Notes under the pieces: model-generated
The model's database searches: none
Seen by the model: only the letters and a program-made list of their open reading frames with translations
What the model was told of the DNA's origin: nothing
Shown: positions 25,361 to 33,480 of the stretch, piece after piece
How the letters are laid out: each line of letters begins with the position of its first letter
Position numbering within the stretch: the stretch's first letter is position 1
Made by a program: the position numbers and the translations under genes
From: Rickettsiales bacterium
GTDB lineage: Bacteria > Pseudomonadota > Alphaproteobacteria > Rickettsiales > Deianiraeaceae
Assembly (NCBI GenBank): GCA_017444095.1
Contig: JAFSXM010000030.1
Coordinates: 1 to 46,750 of the forward strand
DNA length: 46,750 nucleotides
Direction: 5' to 3'

Positions 25361-26542
25361 TTAATCAATATTTTTCTGTTCTCCACTCTTCAAATCCTTT
25401 TGTATTAACTTACTATCTTTTTCAAAAACAACAAAATCAGCCCCAATTTGATTAGCATATTTTAAACCTTTAACAAAATCATTTTGAAATGAGAAATTAA
25501 CTTCATTTCTTGCATTGGCAATAAACTTGCTTTTATCTGTTAAATGGCAGTAGAGCGGTTGTTGTGCTGGTAGCTTATTTTTATTCATAATTTCCATCAG
25601 TCTTTCTATTCCAAACGCAAAGCCAAATGCAGATAGTTGCTTGCCTGACATATCATTTATAAGATTATTATATTCACCGCCACCACAAATTGAATTTTGT
25701 GTTTCTCCAATTTTTGTTGTTATTACTTCAAATACAAAACCACTATAATAATCAAGACCGCGGACAAGGTTATTATCAATTTCACAGAGTAAGTCTTTGT
25801 TGTTATCTTGCTCCGTAAATGATAGCAAATACTTTTTATGTTCGTCGGTTAAATAATCTATAATTTTTGGTGCATTTGTTAAGATTGCTTTGTCCTGTTC
25901 GTCTTTTGAATCCAGTATTCGTAAAATATTTGTTTCTAATCGTCTCTGGCTGTCTGTTGAAAGTTTGTTTTTGTATTGTAATAGATATTTTTTTAATTCA
26001 TTGGTGTATGCTTTTCTTTCTTCTATTGAGCCGAGATAGTTTATCTTAATTTTAACATCTTCTATGCCTATTTTTTTTAAAAAAATGGTTATAAATTCAA
26101 GATAAACCTTAATTTCCGATGCCATATCTTTTAAACCAAAGATTTCAAAATTTAATTGATTGAATTGCCTGTATCTACCTTTTTGTGGTCTATCGTAGCG
26201 AAATGCAGACCCATATGAAAAATATTTATGTGGAAAAGGCCCTTGAAATAAGCCGTTTTCAATAACAAACCTACAAACACCGGCCGTTATTTCTGGGCGA
26301 AGTGCTAACATGTCTCCACTTCTGTCCTCAAACCTGTATATTTCTTTATGTATAATATCACTTTCATTGCCGAGATTTCTTTCAAACAAAGAACAATATT
26401 CAACTATTGGTGTTGTTAAGTGCTGAAAATTATAATTTTTTGCTACTTCAGTTGCAGTATTGACTATGAAATCAAATACATCTGCATCTTTTCCTGTTAA
26501 ATCTTTCATTCCACGCACTAAACGATATTCATTGTTTGCCAT
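25361..26542 (-). CDS. hisS: Histidyl-tRNA synthetase
   Basis: A 393-residue class II synthetase. Visible elements are YRLVRGMKDLTGKDADVF at the N-terminus, motif 1 (FQHLTTPIVEYCSLFERNLG), motif 2 (FSYGSAFRYDRPQKGRYRQF, then NQLNFEIFG), the HisRS-specific motifs LVRGLDYYSGFVFEV and CGGGEYNNLI, and motif 3 AFGFAFGIERLMEIM. The C-terminal anticodon-binding domain is shorter than usual (GLKYANQIGADFVVFEKDS), giving 393 residues instead of about 420. It charges tRNA-His. It is monocistronic and convergent with the Cys-rich ORF at 25265. Confidence 0.95.
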   Translation of the reverse strand: MANNEYRLVRGMKDLTGKDADVFDFIVNTATEVAKNYNFQHLTTPIVEYCSLFERNLGNESDIIHKEIYRFEDRSGDMLALRPEITAGVCRFVIENGLFQGPFPHKYFSYGSAFRYDRPQKGRYRQFNQLNFEIFGLKDMASEIKVYLEFITIFLKKIGIEDVKIKINYLGSIEERKAYTNELKKYLLQYKNKLSTDSQRRLETNILRILDSKDEQDKAILTNAPKIIDYLTDEHKKYLLSFTEQDNNKDLLCEIDNNLVRGLDYYSGFVFEVITTKIGETQNSICGGGEYNNLINDMSGKQLSAFGFAFGIERLMEIMNKNKLPAQQPLYCHLTDKSKFIANARNEVNFSFQNDFVKGLKYANQIGADFVVFEKDSKLIQKDLKSGEQKNID

Positions 26543-26581
26543 AATATATCTATATTAAAACATTGTGATTGTGAAAATAAA

Positions 26582-26610
26582 TTGCAACTCAATTACTTTT
26601 TTTATATCAT
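26582..26610 (+). promoter_or_regulatory. Promoter of the 134-residue unknown protein
   Basis: TTGCAA at 26582-26587, a 17-nt spacer, TATCAT at 26605-26610. The ATG lies 18 nt further on at 26629, so the leader would be about 12 nt. Confidence 0.5.
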
Positions 26611-26628
26611 AACTATGTGATTTAATAT

Positions 26629-27033
26629 ATGTCAGTTAGTTCTTATGGTAATGGAAACAAAAATTGTGCTTACGATGTTATTGATTTTGTAAAACAGCAA
26701 CATCATAATGCAAATTATTCACATCAATTAGCACAAGTTAACAAAAATATTACACCATTTAACAAAAATCACTTTGATATAAATAAAAATAAAAATAAAT
26801 ATGGTATAAAAGTTAAATCTATTTACCAACAATTGGATGATAGGGCAAAATACTTAGAGAAAAGACATCAGGTTATGACTGATTTATTTAAAAGAAATGA
26901 AGAATTATATGGAACACGACATTACGATCCTGTAAAATTTTGGAAACAACAATGTTATAACACCTCAAGGTTTAATCAAAATATGTTAATCAATACAATT
27001 TGGCTTCAAGCAGTGGCAAATCATGTCAGATAA
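26629..27033 (+). CDS. Hypothetical protein
   Basis: A 134-residue basic, Asn/Lys/His-rich protein that I do not recognise. It has no signal peptide and no membrane segment. The first 60 residues are low-complexity (KNHFDINKNKNKYGIK). The second half looks helical and more conserved (QQLDDRAKYLEKRHQVMTDL, then YGTRHYDPVKFWKQQ, then LINTIWLQAVANHVR). It has its own promoter and is convergent with the coiled-coil gene at 27060, with only 26 nt between them. Confidence 0.5.
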   Translation: MSVSSYGNGNKNCAYDVIDFVKQQHHNANYSHQLAQVNKNITPFNKNHFDINKNKNKYGIKVKSIYQQLDDRAKYLEKRHQVMTDLFKRNEELYGTRHYDPVKFWKQQCYNTSRFNQNMLINTIWLQAVANHVR

Positions 27034-27059
27034 CACGACTTGTTTTGTGTTGGGCAAGT

Positions 27060-27728
27060 CTACATATATTTTTTATCGAAATATGAAAAACTTCTGTTCA
27101 TCAATGGTATTTCTCTGTTGTTTACTGGTTTTTTTGTTTTATTTAATTGAGCTTTCTTTTGCTTAATTTCATTATTTATTTTTTTCAACTCATTTTCTGC
27201 GTAATTTAATTGCTTTTTTATTTCTACACAATTACTTGTTATCTTACTGTATTCTTCAATCTCTTTTCGTTTATTTTCAAGTTCTATGTTTACATCGTTC
27301 AGCTGCACCTTTAGTTGATTTAATTCCAAAAGCCCTTCATTTGTCTTTGTATTATCATTTATATCTATAAGCTCATCATGTTGAGCTTTTATGTTGTTAT
27401 ACTCATCCTGCAACTCCTGAAGCTTTTTATTATTGACTTCCATTTCATTATTCTTTTGTTGTAGCTGTTGCTCTAATAATTGACACTTATTCTGCACTTG
27501 CTTCAAGTTTTCTCTATTTTTCTTTAGCTCTTTGCAGAGGTGTGAACGATATTTACTTTGTATTTTATTAATTTTTTCTAGTGCGTTTTCGGTTTTGTAT
27601 TGTTCAATATCAAACTCTTCCTTCTTATCGATGTTTTCGTTATCATTATTTGTACTGCTATTTTTAAGAACAAAAGTATTTTTGTTCTCTTCTTCGGTTT
27701 GACGTTTATTACAGCAAAAGCAACTCAT
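27060..27728 (-). CDS. Coiled-coil protein with N-terminal Cys cluster, unknown function
   Basis: I start at the ATG at 27728 rather than the TTG 11 codons upstream. The 222-residue product begins MSCFCCNKRQTEEENKN, with three Cys in the first six residues. Residues about 45-200 form an almost continuous coiled coil (KNRENLKQVQNKCQLLEQQL, QDEYNNIKAQHDELIDIND, IELENKRKEIEEYSKI). The tail is basic (KKPVNNREIPLMNRSFS). The start resembles the protein at 19300-20307 (MNCLTACFQTNTEEN), suggesting a family with an N-terminal Cys motif followed by a coiled coil. No known domain; no signal peptide. Confidence 0.6.
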   Translation of the reverse strand: MSCFCCNKRQTEEENKNTFVLKNSSTNNDNENIDKKEEFDIEQYKTENALEKINKIQSKYRSHLCKELKKNRENLKQVQNKCQLLEQQLQQKNNEMEVNNKKLQELQDEYNNIKAQHDELIDINDNTKTNEGLLELNQLKVQLNDVNIELENKRKEIEEYSKITSNCVEIKKQLNYAENELKKINNEIKQKKAQLNKTKKPVNNREIPLMNRSFSYFDKKYM

Positions 27729-27830
27729 AAATATTGGTATAAAAACATTGTTATTAAACAAAAAAAAAAAAGTTAAGCAAGAAGATTTTTATTGTATAAG
27801 CATTGTTTGTTTATATTATTGATGTTGTCG

Positions 27831-28958
<1,128 letters not shown>

Positions 28959-29025
28959 TTAGTTTTTGAAGCAATTGAAAATTATTTTGTTTTTGTTATC
29001 TTAAATAAGATTATATGGAGATTAT

Positions 29026-29496
29026 ATGGAACAAAAACAAGAAGAACAAAACTGTGACTTTACCAATGAACAACGAGAAATCTTGAAAGAAACATTTAAG
29101 TTTGTCCATTTCGATAATAAATGTGAGGAAAAATCATTAGAAGATATAATAGATAGTGCTGTTGATGTTATCAAAAATGATTGTGACTATAAAAATTGTA
29201 TAAAAAAATATTGGTTCACTAAACAAATTGAAAAATGGAAGGAGAACAATAACACTGACAAAGACCCAGAAGATGGCGAATTAATGAATATAGTAAAAAA
29301 AGATCTTAAAATAAGAATAGCAAACACAATGTTAGCATTAGAAAAACGAAAAGATATAGATAAGAATTATATTAGGTTTTATCAAAATGACTACGATAGT
29401 GTTTTCTTACGACACAATGACGACGAGATATGTAAAGTGTCAGATTTTAAATATTCTACTCTCCACGCATCTCCACCTTATAAACCTTTTTCATGA
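29026..29496 (+). CDS. Hypothetical protein
   Basis: A 156-residue charged protein without signal peptide or known domain. It is helical in its first 110 residues (FTNEQREILKETFKFVHF, then KYWFTKQIEKWKENNNT, then DLKIRIANTMLALEKRKD). A GGAG about 6 nt before the ATG is one of the few Shine-Dalgarno-like sequences in the window. Its stop overlaps the start of the next gene as ATGA, with the downstream frame at -1, so the two are translationally coupled or were once one gene. It may belong with the unknown proteins carrying the CFGV C-terminal motif. Confidence 0.5.
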   Translation: MEQKQEEQNCDFTNEQREILKETFKFVHFDNKCEEKSLEDIIDSAVDVIKNDCDYKNCIKKYWFTKQIEKWKENNNTDKDPEDGELMNIVKKDLKIRIANTMLALEKRKDIDKNYIRFYQNDYDSVFLRHNDDEICKVSDFKYSTLHASPPYKPFS

Positions 29497-30119
29497 AAAA
29501 CCCAAATGATAGCGGTAAACTTAATGGTGTTTGTATTTATAAGCATGGAAATGATAAAAATGAAGATAGTAAAACAAAATGGATAATGGTATGTTTCAAA
29601 AACCCCTACATTAAGCCTAAATGTCAAATAACATTTAAAACAAATGAAAACGATAAAATTACAAATGTTGAGATTGAAACAGCAAAAGACAGCGATAGTG
29701 AATCAACATACACAATATCTTTAAATGAATCAGGAGAAGTAGCACAAATAACAAAAGGAGATGAAGCAGAAAATGCAAATAAAAATTATGCAGAGGAAAT
29801 CAAACAACTATTATTTGGAGGTGAAATAAACAAAGTGTTAACAGAAAATATAGAATACGAACTTGATAGTCAACAAAAAGTAGTGTTTGATAAAATAAAA
29901 GAATATCTTGGTGTTGTAGAAGAAAAAGAAGAAAATAAAGAAAATAAAAAGGAAGAAAAGAAAAAAGATAAGACAGACATTGTAGAAAAAAGAGTAAATA
30001 TTAACAACCAAACAGCAGGAACCAATATTGATAATATACCAAGATGTTTTGGTTCATATATTGATGAAAATGGAAAGAAAGGCTATCGTTGTTTTGGTGT
30101 TGATATTCCGTGTTTATAA
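29493..30119 (+). CDS. Hypothetical protein with C-terminal CFGVDI motif
   Basis: A 208-residue protein. The N-terminal half looks beta-rich (SKTKWIMVCFKNPYIKPKCQ, then QITFKTNENDKITNVEIET). The middle is helical and runs into a Glu/Lys low-complexity stretch (about 148-165). The C-terminus is PRCFGSYIDENGKKGYRC then FGVDIPCL, with two Cys-Phe-Gly units. This end resembles that of the ORF at 25023-25265. The start overlaps the previous stop (ATGA). No signal peptide. I do not recognise a family; a recurring C-terminal Cys motif suggests a shared sorting or anchoring signal. Confidence 0.55.
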   Translation: MKNPNDSGKLNGVCIYKHGNDKNEDSKTKWIMVCFKNPYIKPKCQITFKTNENDKITNVEIETAKDSDSESTYTISLNESGEVAQITKGDEAENANKNYAEEIKQLLFGGEINKVLTENIEYELDSQQKVVFDKIKEYLGVVEEKEENKENKKEEKKKDKTDIVEKRVNINNQTAGTNIDNIPRCFGSYIDENGKKGYRCFGVDIPCL

Positions 30120-30221
30120 AACAAGGTATAACACCATCAAAACAAGATGAATAACGATAATAGTTATGATAATAAAATAATTAAAGTAATTAATAATAAA
30201 TAAATAATATCTAATTATTAT

Positions 30222-30377
30222 TTATTTTATTAAGAAATATTTTTCAAAAAGTGTTCTCGCGATTTCATTTCCATAAATTTTAGCATTTTTTTCTACTTGT
30301 TTTAAATATACAACATTCACATTGGCACCAGCATCAATGACGCCAAATATATTCAAATGCTTATGATCTGCTAAAAA
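30222..30377 (-). pseudogene. Relic of a GHMP enzyme C-terminus, probably diphosphomevalonate decarboxylase
   Basis: On the minus strand a 51-codon frame follows an in-frame TAG and ends at TAA 30222-30224. It reads LADHKHLNIFGVIDAGANV, then NVVYLKQVEKNAKIYGNEI, then ARTLFEKYFLIK. The composition is protein-like, and I-D-A-G-x-N-V after a H-L-x-x-F strand matches the C-terminal T-x-D-A-G-P-N motif of diphosphomevalonate decarboxylases. No start codon or upstream domain remains; the space above it is taken by the oppositely oriented gene at 30447. Given the mevalonate genes in the window, a decayed extra copy or a degraded original is plausible. Family assignment is tentative. Confidence 0.5.
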
Positions 30378-30446
30378 CTATGCAGAAAATTTTTTGATTT
30401 TTATTTTTACACATTTTGCACTATAAGTGGTTTATGTATTTGTTTT

Positions 30447-30788
30447 ATGGGAAATGAATGTTGTAATTGCAATGAAAGTTGTGAATGCAAACAAGACAAA
30501 AATTGTTGCTCTGGAAAGTGCTGTAAGGTTTGTTTTCTTGTTTCAACATGTATTATTAGTGTAGTTGCGTCGATGATTGTGGTGAAATTGATGGCACCTT
30601 GTGTTGTTAAAAAAGCTATGATGAAAGATATGATTGAGAAAAAAATGGAAGTTGAAATGTTGAAAGATATGTTAATTAGAGATATTGTATTTGATAAGAT
30701 GAAAGTAGATTTAATGAGAGGCAAACCATTACCTAAACAAAATATGGATATGCCAAAAAAAGCACCAAAAGATGTAAAAAATAAATAA
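30447..30788 (+). CDS. Cys-rich single-pass membrane protein
   Basis: A 113-residue protein. Residues 1-29 contain eleven or more cysteines in doublets (MGNECCNCNESCECK, then NCCSGKCCKVCF). One transmembrane helix follows (about 29-54, FLVSTCIISVVASMIVVKLM). The rest is a Met/Lys-rich amphipathic helix with spaced MKDM/MLKDM units (about 60-92) and a basic Pro/Lys tail. Met-Gly-Asn at the start and the adjacent Cys pair look like a eukaryotic myristoylation-plus-palmitoylation signal, but a metal-binding role for the Cys cluster is equally possible. No family recognised. Confidence 0.6.
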   Translation: MGNECCNCNESCECKQDKNCCSGKCCKVCFLVSTCIISVVASMIVVKLMAPCVVKKAMMKDMIEKKMEVEMLKDMLIRDIVFDKMKVDLMRGKPLPKQNMDMPKKAPKDVKNK

Positions 30789-30926
30789 TTAACATATAGT
30801 TTTGTAAATATAGCCGTGCAGTCTTTATGTATGGCTATATTTGTTTGTGTTAATTGTATGATGAAGCGTTATGTTGTAACGATAAAGTATTTGCAAATTA
30901 TGTCTTTTTGTTAAACACATCATTCA

Positions 30927-31412
30927 ATGAGAGTTTTTTTAAAATTTTTCTTTTTTTTATTTTTCTTTTATCTTTTAAGTTGCCTTTATAGGCACATAAG
31001 TCCTTTTGTTGTTTCAAATGTTATACCAAGTGTATTTTTTATTTCTATTTATTACATTTTTTTTATTAAATACAAAACCAATTTAAGTGATATAGTTATA
31101 TTATCTGTTTATTACATTATTTACGACTATATTATTGGTAATATACCTTTTGTGAGTATAACGACTTTTTTAGCATGTATTTTGTTGATTGAATATTTTA
31201 AAAAAAGAACAAATAACAATATTTTACTACATCATTATCTAATAAGCGGTTGGTTGTTTTTTGTGCTGAAAGTTTTATTGGAATTGTTATTGTTTGATAT
31301 AAAAATACACATTACGGATATTTTAGCACAATTACTGATGTTCAGCATATTAGCCACTTCTTTTTACATTTCAAATGTATTAGAGAAACAAAAACAAAAA
31401 GTAGTTTACTAA
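30927..31412 (+). CDS. Polytopic membrane protein, possibly MreD-like
   Basis: A 161-residue hydrophobic protein with about five membrane helices (FFFFLFFFYLLSCLYR, IPSVFFISIYYIFFIKY, IVILSVYYIIYDYIIGNIPF, SITTFLACILLIEYF, and two more near the C-terminus). Size, an N-terminal Arg/Lys, and the central YDYIIGNIPFVSIT segment in the place of the D-x-x-x-G-x-P-(F/L)-G motif recall MreD, the rod-shape protein. Conservation is too weak to be sure. It is convergent with def, 12 nt apart. No mreB or mreC is nearby. Confidence 0.45.
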   Translation: MRVFLKFFFFLFFFYLLSCLYRHISPFVVSNVIPSVFFISIYYIFFIKYKTNLSDIVILSVYYIIYDYIIGNIPFVSITTFLACILLIEYFKKRTNNNILLHHYLISGWLFFVLKVLLELLLFDIKIHITDILAQLLMFSILATSFYISNVLEKQKQKVVY

Positions 31413-31424
31413 CAATACTAAATA

Positions 31425-31883
31425 CTATTTTTCATCATCTTTTGTGCCACGGTCAACTATTGTATGTCCGTTTAAATGGTCTATTTCGTGTTGTAGACAC
31501 TTACTTAATAGTCCACTGGCTTCAATCTTATTTTCTTTACCATCTAAATCAGTGTATTCAACTACAACCTTTTCTGGCCTTTCTACGGAATAATAACCAT
31601 TTGGAACAGACAAACAACCTTCTCTCATAATTGTTTTATTTTCAGAAAAACCAATAATTTTTGGATTTATAAGTGCAAACTTTCCCTCATTCTCAATATC
31701 TATCACGATAACTCTTTTTAATACACCGACCTGAACCGCAGCCAAGCCTATCCCATTGTTTTTATACATCGTCTCAAACATATCATCAACTAATTTTTTG
31801 ATTTTTTTATCAATATATTTAACTTCCACAGACACTTCCTGTAACATCTTATTTGGATATTTAACAATATTTCTAATAGACAT
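31425..31883 (-). CDS. def: Peptide deformylase
   Basis: A 152-residue enzyme with all three deformylase motifs: NNGIGLAAVQVG (GxGLAAxQ, about residues 40-51), REGCLSVPNGYY (EGCLS, with the metal-binding Cys) and CLQHEIDHLNG (HExDH, two His ligands and the catalytic Glu). It removes the formyl group from the N-terminal methionine of nascent proteins. The length is slightly below average (about 165-190) because the C-terminal tail is short. Usual partners fmt and fmu/rsmB are not adjacent. Start is ATG (ISIRNIVKYPN-like MSIRNIVKYPNKMLQE). Confidence 0.95.
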   Translation of the reverse strand: MSIRNIVKYPNKMLQEVSVEVKYIDKKIKKLVDDMFETMYKNNGIGLAAVQVGVLKRVIVIDIENEGKFALINPKIIGFSENKTIMREGCLSVPNGYYSVERPEKVVVEYTDLDGKENKIEASGLLSKCLQHEIDHLNGHTIVDRGTKDDEK

Positions 31884-32010
31884 ATCTACAATATTGATTA
31901 CTGGATTATCAATGTTTGATTTGTGTATTATCTAAATGTCAAGCAAGTTCTACCGATACAATAAGTGTTATACTTAAAAAATCTATTGAAAATTACATTT
32001 AATAACATCC

Positions 32011-32027
32011 TTGACATACTATGTCAA
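32011..32027. repeat. 7-bp perfect palindrome at the thrS relic
   Basis: TTGACAT-ACT-ATGTCAA: arms of 7 with a 3-nt centre. It spans the first bases (ATGTCAA) of the thrS-like relic. The left arm also contains TTGACA. Confidence 0.6.
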
Positions 32028-32062
32028 TAGTATCTTTTCCTGATGGAAATCGTATGTTTTGA
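32021..32062 (+). pseudogene. Relic duplicate of the thrS 5' end
   Basis: This stretch reads MSIVSFPDGNRMF then TGA. It matches the first codons of thrS at 33481 (MSIKVSFPDGSERVF). At DNA level ATGTCAATA is followed by GTATCTTTTCCTGATGGAA in both, with three bases (AAA) missing here. Similarity fades after about 30 nt. The methyltransferase gene lies exactly between this relic and the intact thrS, as if inserted or carried in with a partial duplication. Confidence 0.7.
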
Positions 32063-32098
32063 TAAAATTTTATAAACATCTGTTTAATATAATTAAAA

Positions 32099-32126
32099 TT
32101 GACAAAAATTTATTTTGATATATAAT
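32099..32126 (+). promoter_or_regulatory. Perfect consensus promoter of the adenine methyltransferase gene
   Basis: TTGACA (32099-32104), 16-nt spacer, TATAAT (32121-32126): both hexamers are consensus. The in-frame TTG at 32115 lies inside the promoter, so translation must begin at the ATG at 32142, leaving a leader of about 8-9 nt. Confidence 0.8.
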
Positions 32127-32141
32127 TGGAATGTTATCAGT

Positions 32142-33440
32142 ATGTTGTTGAATATAGAATTGTCTGAATCAAATAACACCCCACAGAATACTAATAGTTT
32201 GCTAAACAAAAAAAGAAAAGCACATAAAGCACCTGATAGTACAAATGGAAACAAAAAAAAACGTAGGAAAAGAGGAAAAGAATATTACACTTTATATAAA
32301 GATATTGATGAACAAATGAAAGCAGCACAGAACGCATATGATTTTAAAGACAAAATTGTTTTATGTAATTGTGATAATCCTTTAGAAAGTAATTTTTTTT
32401 CCTATTTTGTTAAAAATTTTCACAATTTAGGATTAAAAAAATTAATATGCACGTGTTATAAGAAAAATGGAAAGGGTTTGAAAATAGAAATTGATCGGAA
32501 CAATTTTGCAAATATATTTGGTAAGGATTTTCAAAATAAAAAGGAAGAAGAACAAGACGACATCATTGCAAATTTTAGGGAACAGGAAAACAGCAAACTT
32601 TGCTATATAAAAGAAATGGAAGATGATGGAAATTGTTTAGGCGAAGAATCATTGAAAAATTTAGAAAACAGCGATATTGTGGTTACAAATCCGCCATTCG
32701 GAAAAATAGCAACACAACTTATAAGAAAAATAACAGATAAAGGAAAGAAATTTATTTTAATATGCGAATTACACGATATTCTTGGTGATGGAAATAATGA
32801 CTTATATAATAGTGATGAATTGAAGATCGACTTCGGCCTAAATGATAGAGGACCGATGGATTTTAATACACCGGCAGAAAATAATAATACATTAGCAGAA
32901 ATAAAGCCTAAACGCATTTACGGTGCAAAATGGATAAACAATATTAATATCAAAAAATACGATTATCAAAAAGAAACACGTCAGTACAAAGATAGAGTTA
33001 GAAAGATTCTTGATATAAATAATGCTTATACCATACCAGATAATGGCAACTTGGAAGATATGTTAAATGATCTTAAAACAACTTATAATACAGATGAAAA
33101 TTCTATTTGCTTAGTGCCATCACATATGTTTTACTCAAATAATTACTTGTTTAATAAAAAAAATTTTGATATAATTGGTGTAGCTGATGAACTAATAAAA
33201 GGTAAAAAAAACCGTACAATACCTTCAATGGATAGAAGAAATGATTCTCCAAGAAGACCATTTTCAAAAGCTAAAAAACTTGGTGAACGTGATGATGGGA
33301 AATTATTTTATTTCTGTGACCCTTATAATGTTATTTGCAATAAGAAAAACAGTGTTGATTTAGAGAAAATAAAACAAGAAGATAAAACAATGAATTTAAC
33401 AAATATTAACAAAAATAGATTCTTTATTACTAAGGAATAA
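32142..33440 (+). CDS. EcoRI-type adenine-specific DNA methyltransferase with NLS-like N-terminus
   Basis: A 432-residue protein. From about residue 48 it follows the EcoRI methyltransferase family: EYYTLYKDIDEQM, KIVLCNCDNPLESNFFSYFV, NLGLKKLICTCYKKNG, then the catalytic motif SDIVVTNPPFGKIA (Asn183-Pro-Pro-Phe186) and the later RIYGAKWINNINIKKYDY. NPPF marks N6-adenine methylation. Residues 1-47 are an added segment with KKRK (23-26) and KKKRRKR (38-44), the form of a bipartite nuclear localisation signal. No restriction enzyme gene is adjacent. It lies between a thrS relic and thrS and has its own promoter. It may be a solitary methylase, or a host-nucleus-directed one; the latter is inference. 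Confidence 0.75.
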   Translation: MLLNIELSESNNTPQNTNSLLNKKRKAHKAPDSTNGNKKKRRKRGKEYYTLYKDIDEQMKAAQNAYDFKDKIVLCNCDNPLESNFFSYFVKNFHNLGLKKLICTCYKKNGKGLKIEIDRNNFANIFGKDFQNKKEEEQDDIIANFREQENSKLCYIKEMEDDGNCLGEESLKNLENSDIVVTNPPFGKIATQLIRKITDKGKKFILICELHDILGDGNNDLYNSDELKIDFGLNDRGPMDFNTPAENNNTLAEIKPKRIYGAKWINNINIKKYDYQKETRQYKDRVRKILDINNAYTIPDNGNLEDMLNDLKTTYNTDENSICLVPSHMFYSNNYLFNKKNFDIIGVADELIKGKKNRTIPSMDRRNDSPRRPFSKAKKLGERDDGKLFYFCDPYNVICNKKNSVDLEKIKQEDKTMNLTNINKNRFFITKE

Positions 33441-33480
33441 ATCATCTTGAAAACTAAAAAATAGCTTTTATAGTCCTCGC

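Noticed and set aside
27037..27060. Terminator between the convergent genes (GACTTG...CAAGTC)
   Set aside because: A 6-bp stem with a 12-nt loop and no clear T run is too weak to call.
32115..32141. TTG start for the methyltransferase
   Set aside because: It lies inside the TTGACA-N16-TATAAT promoter and could not be in the transcript.
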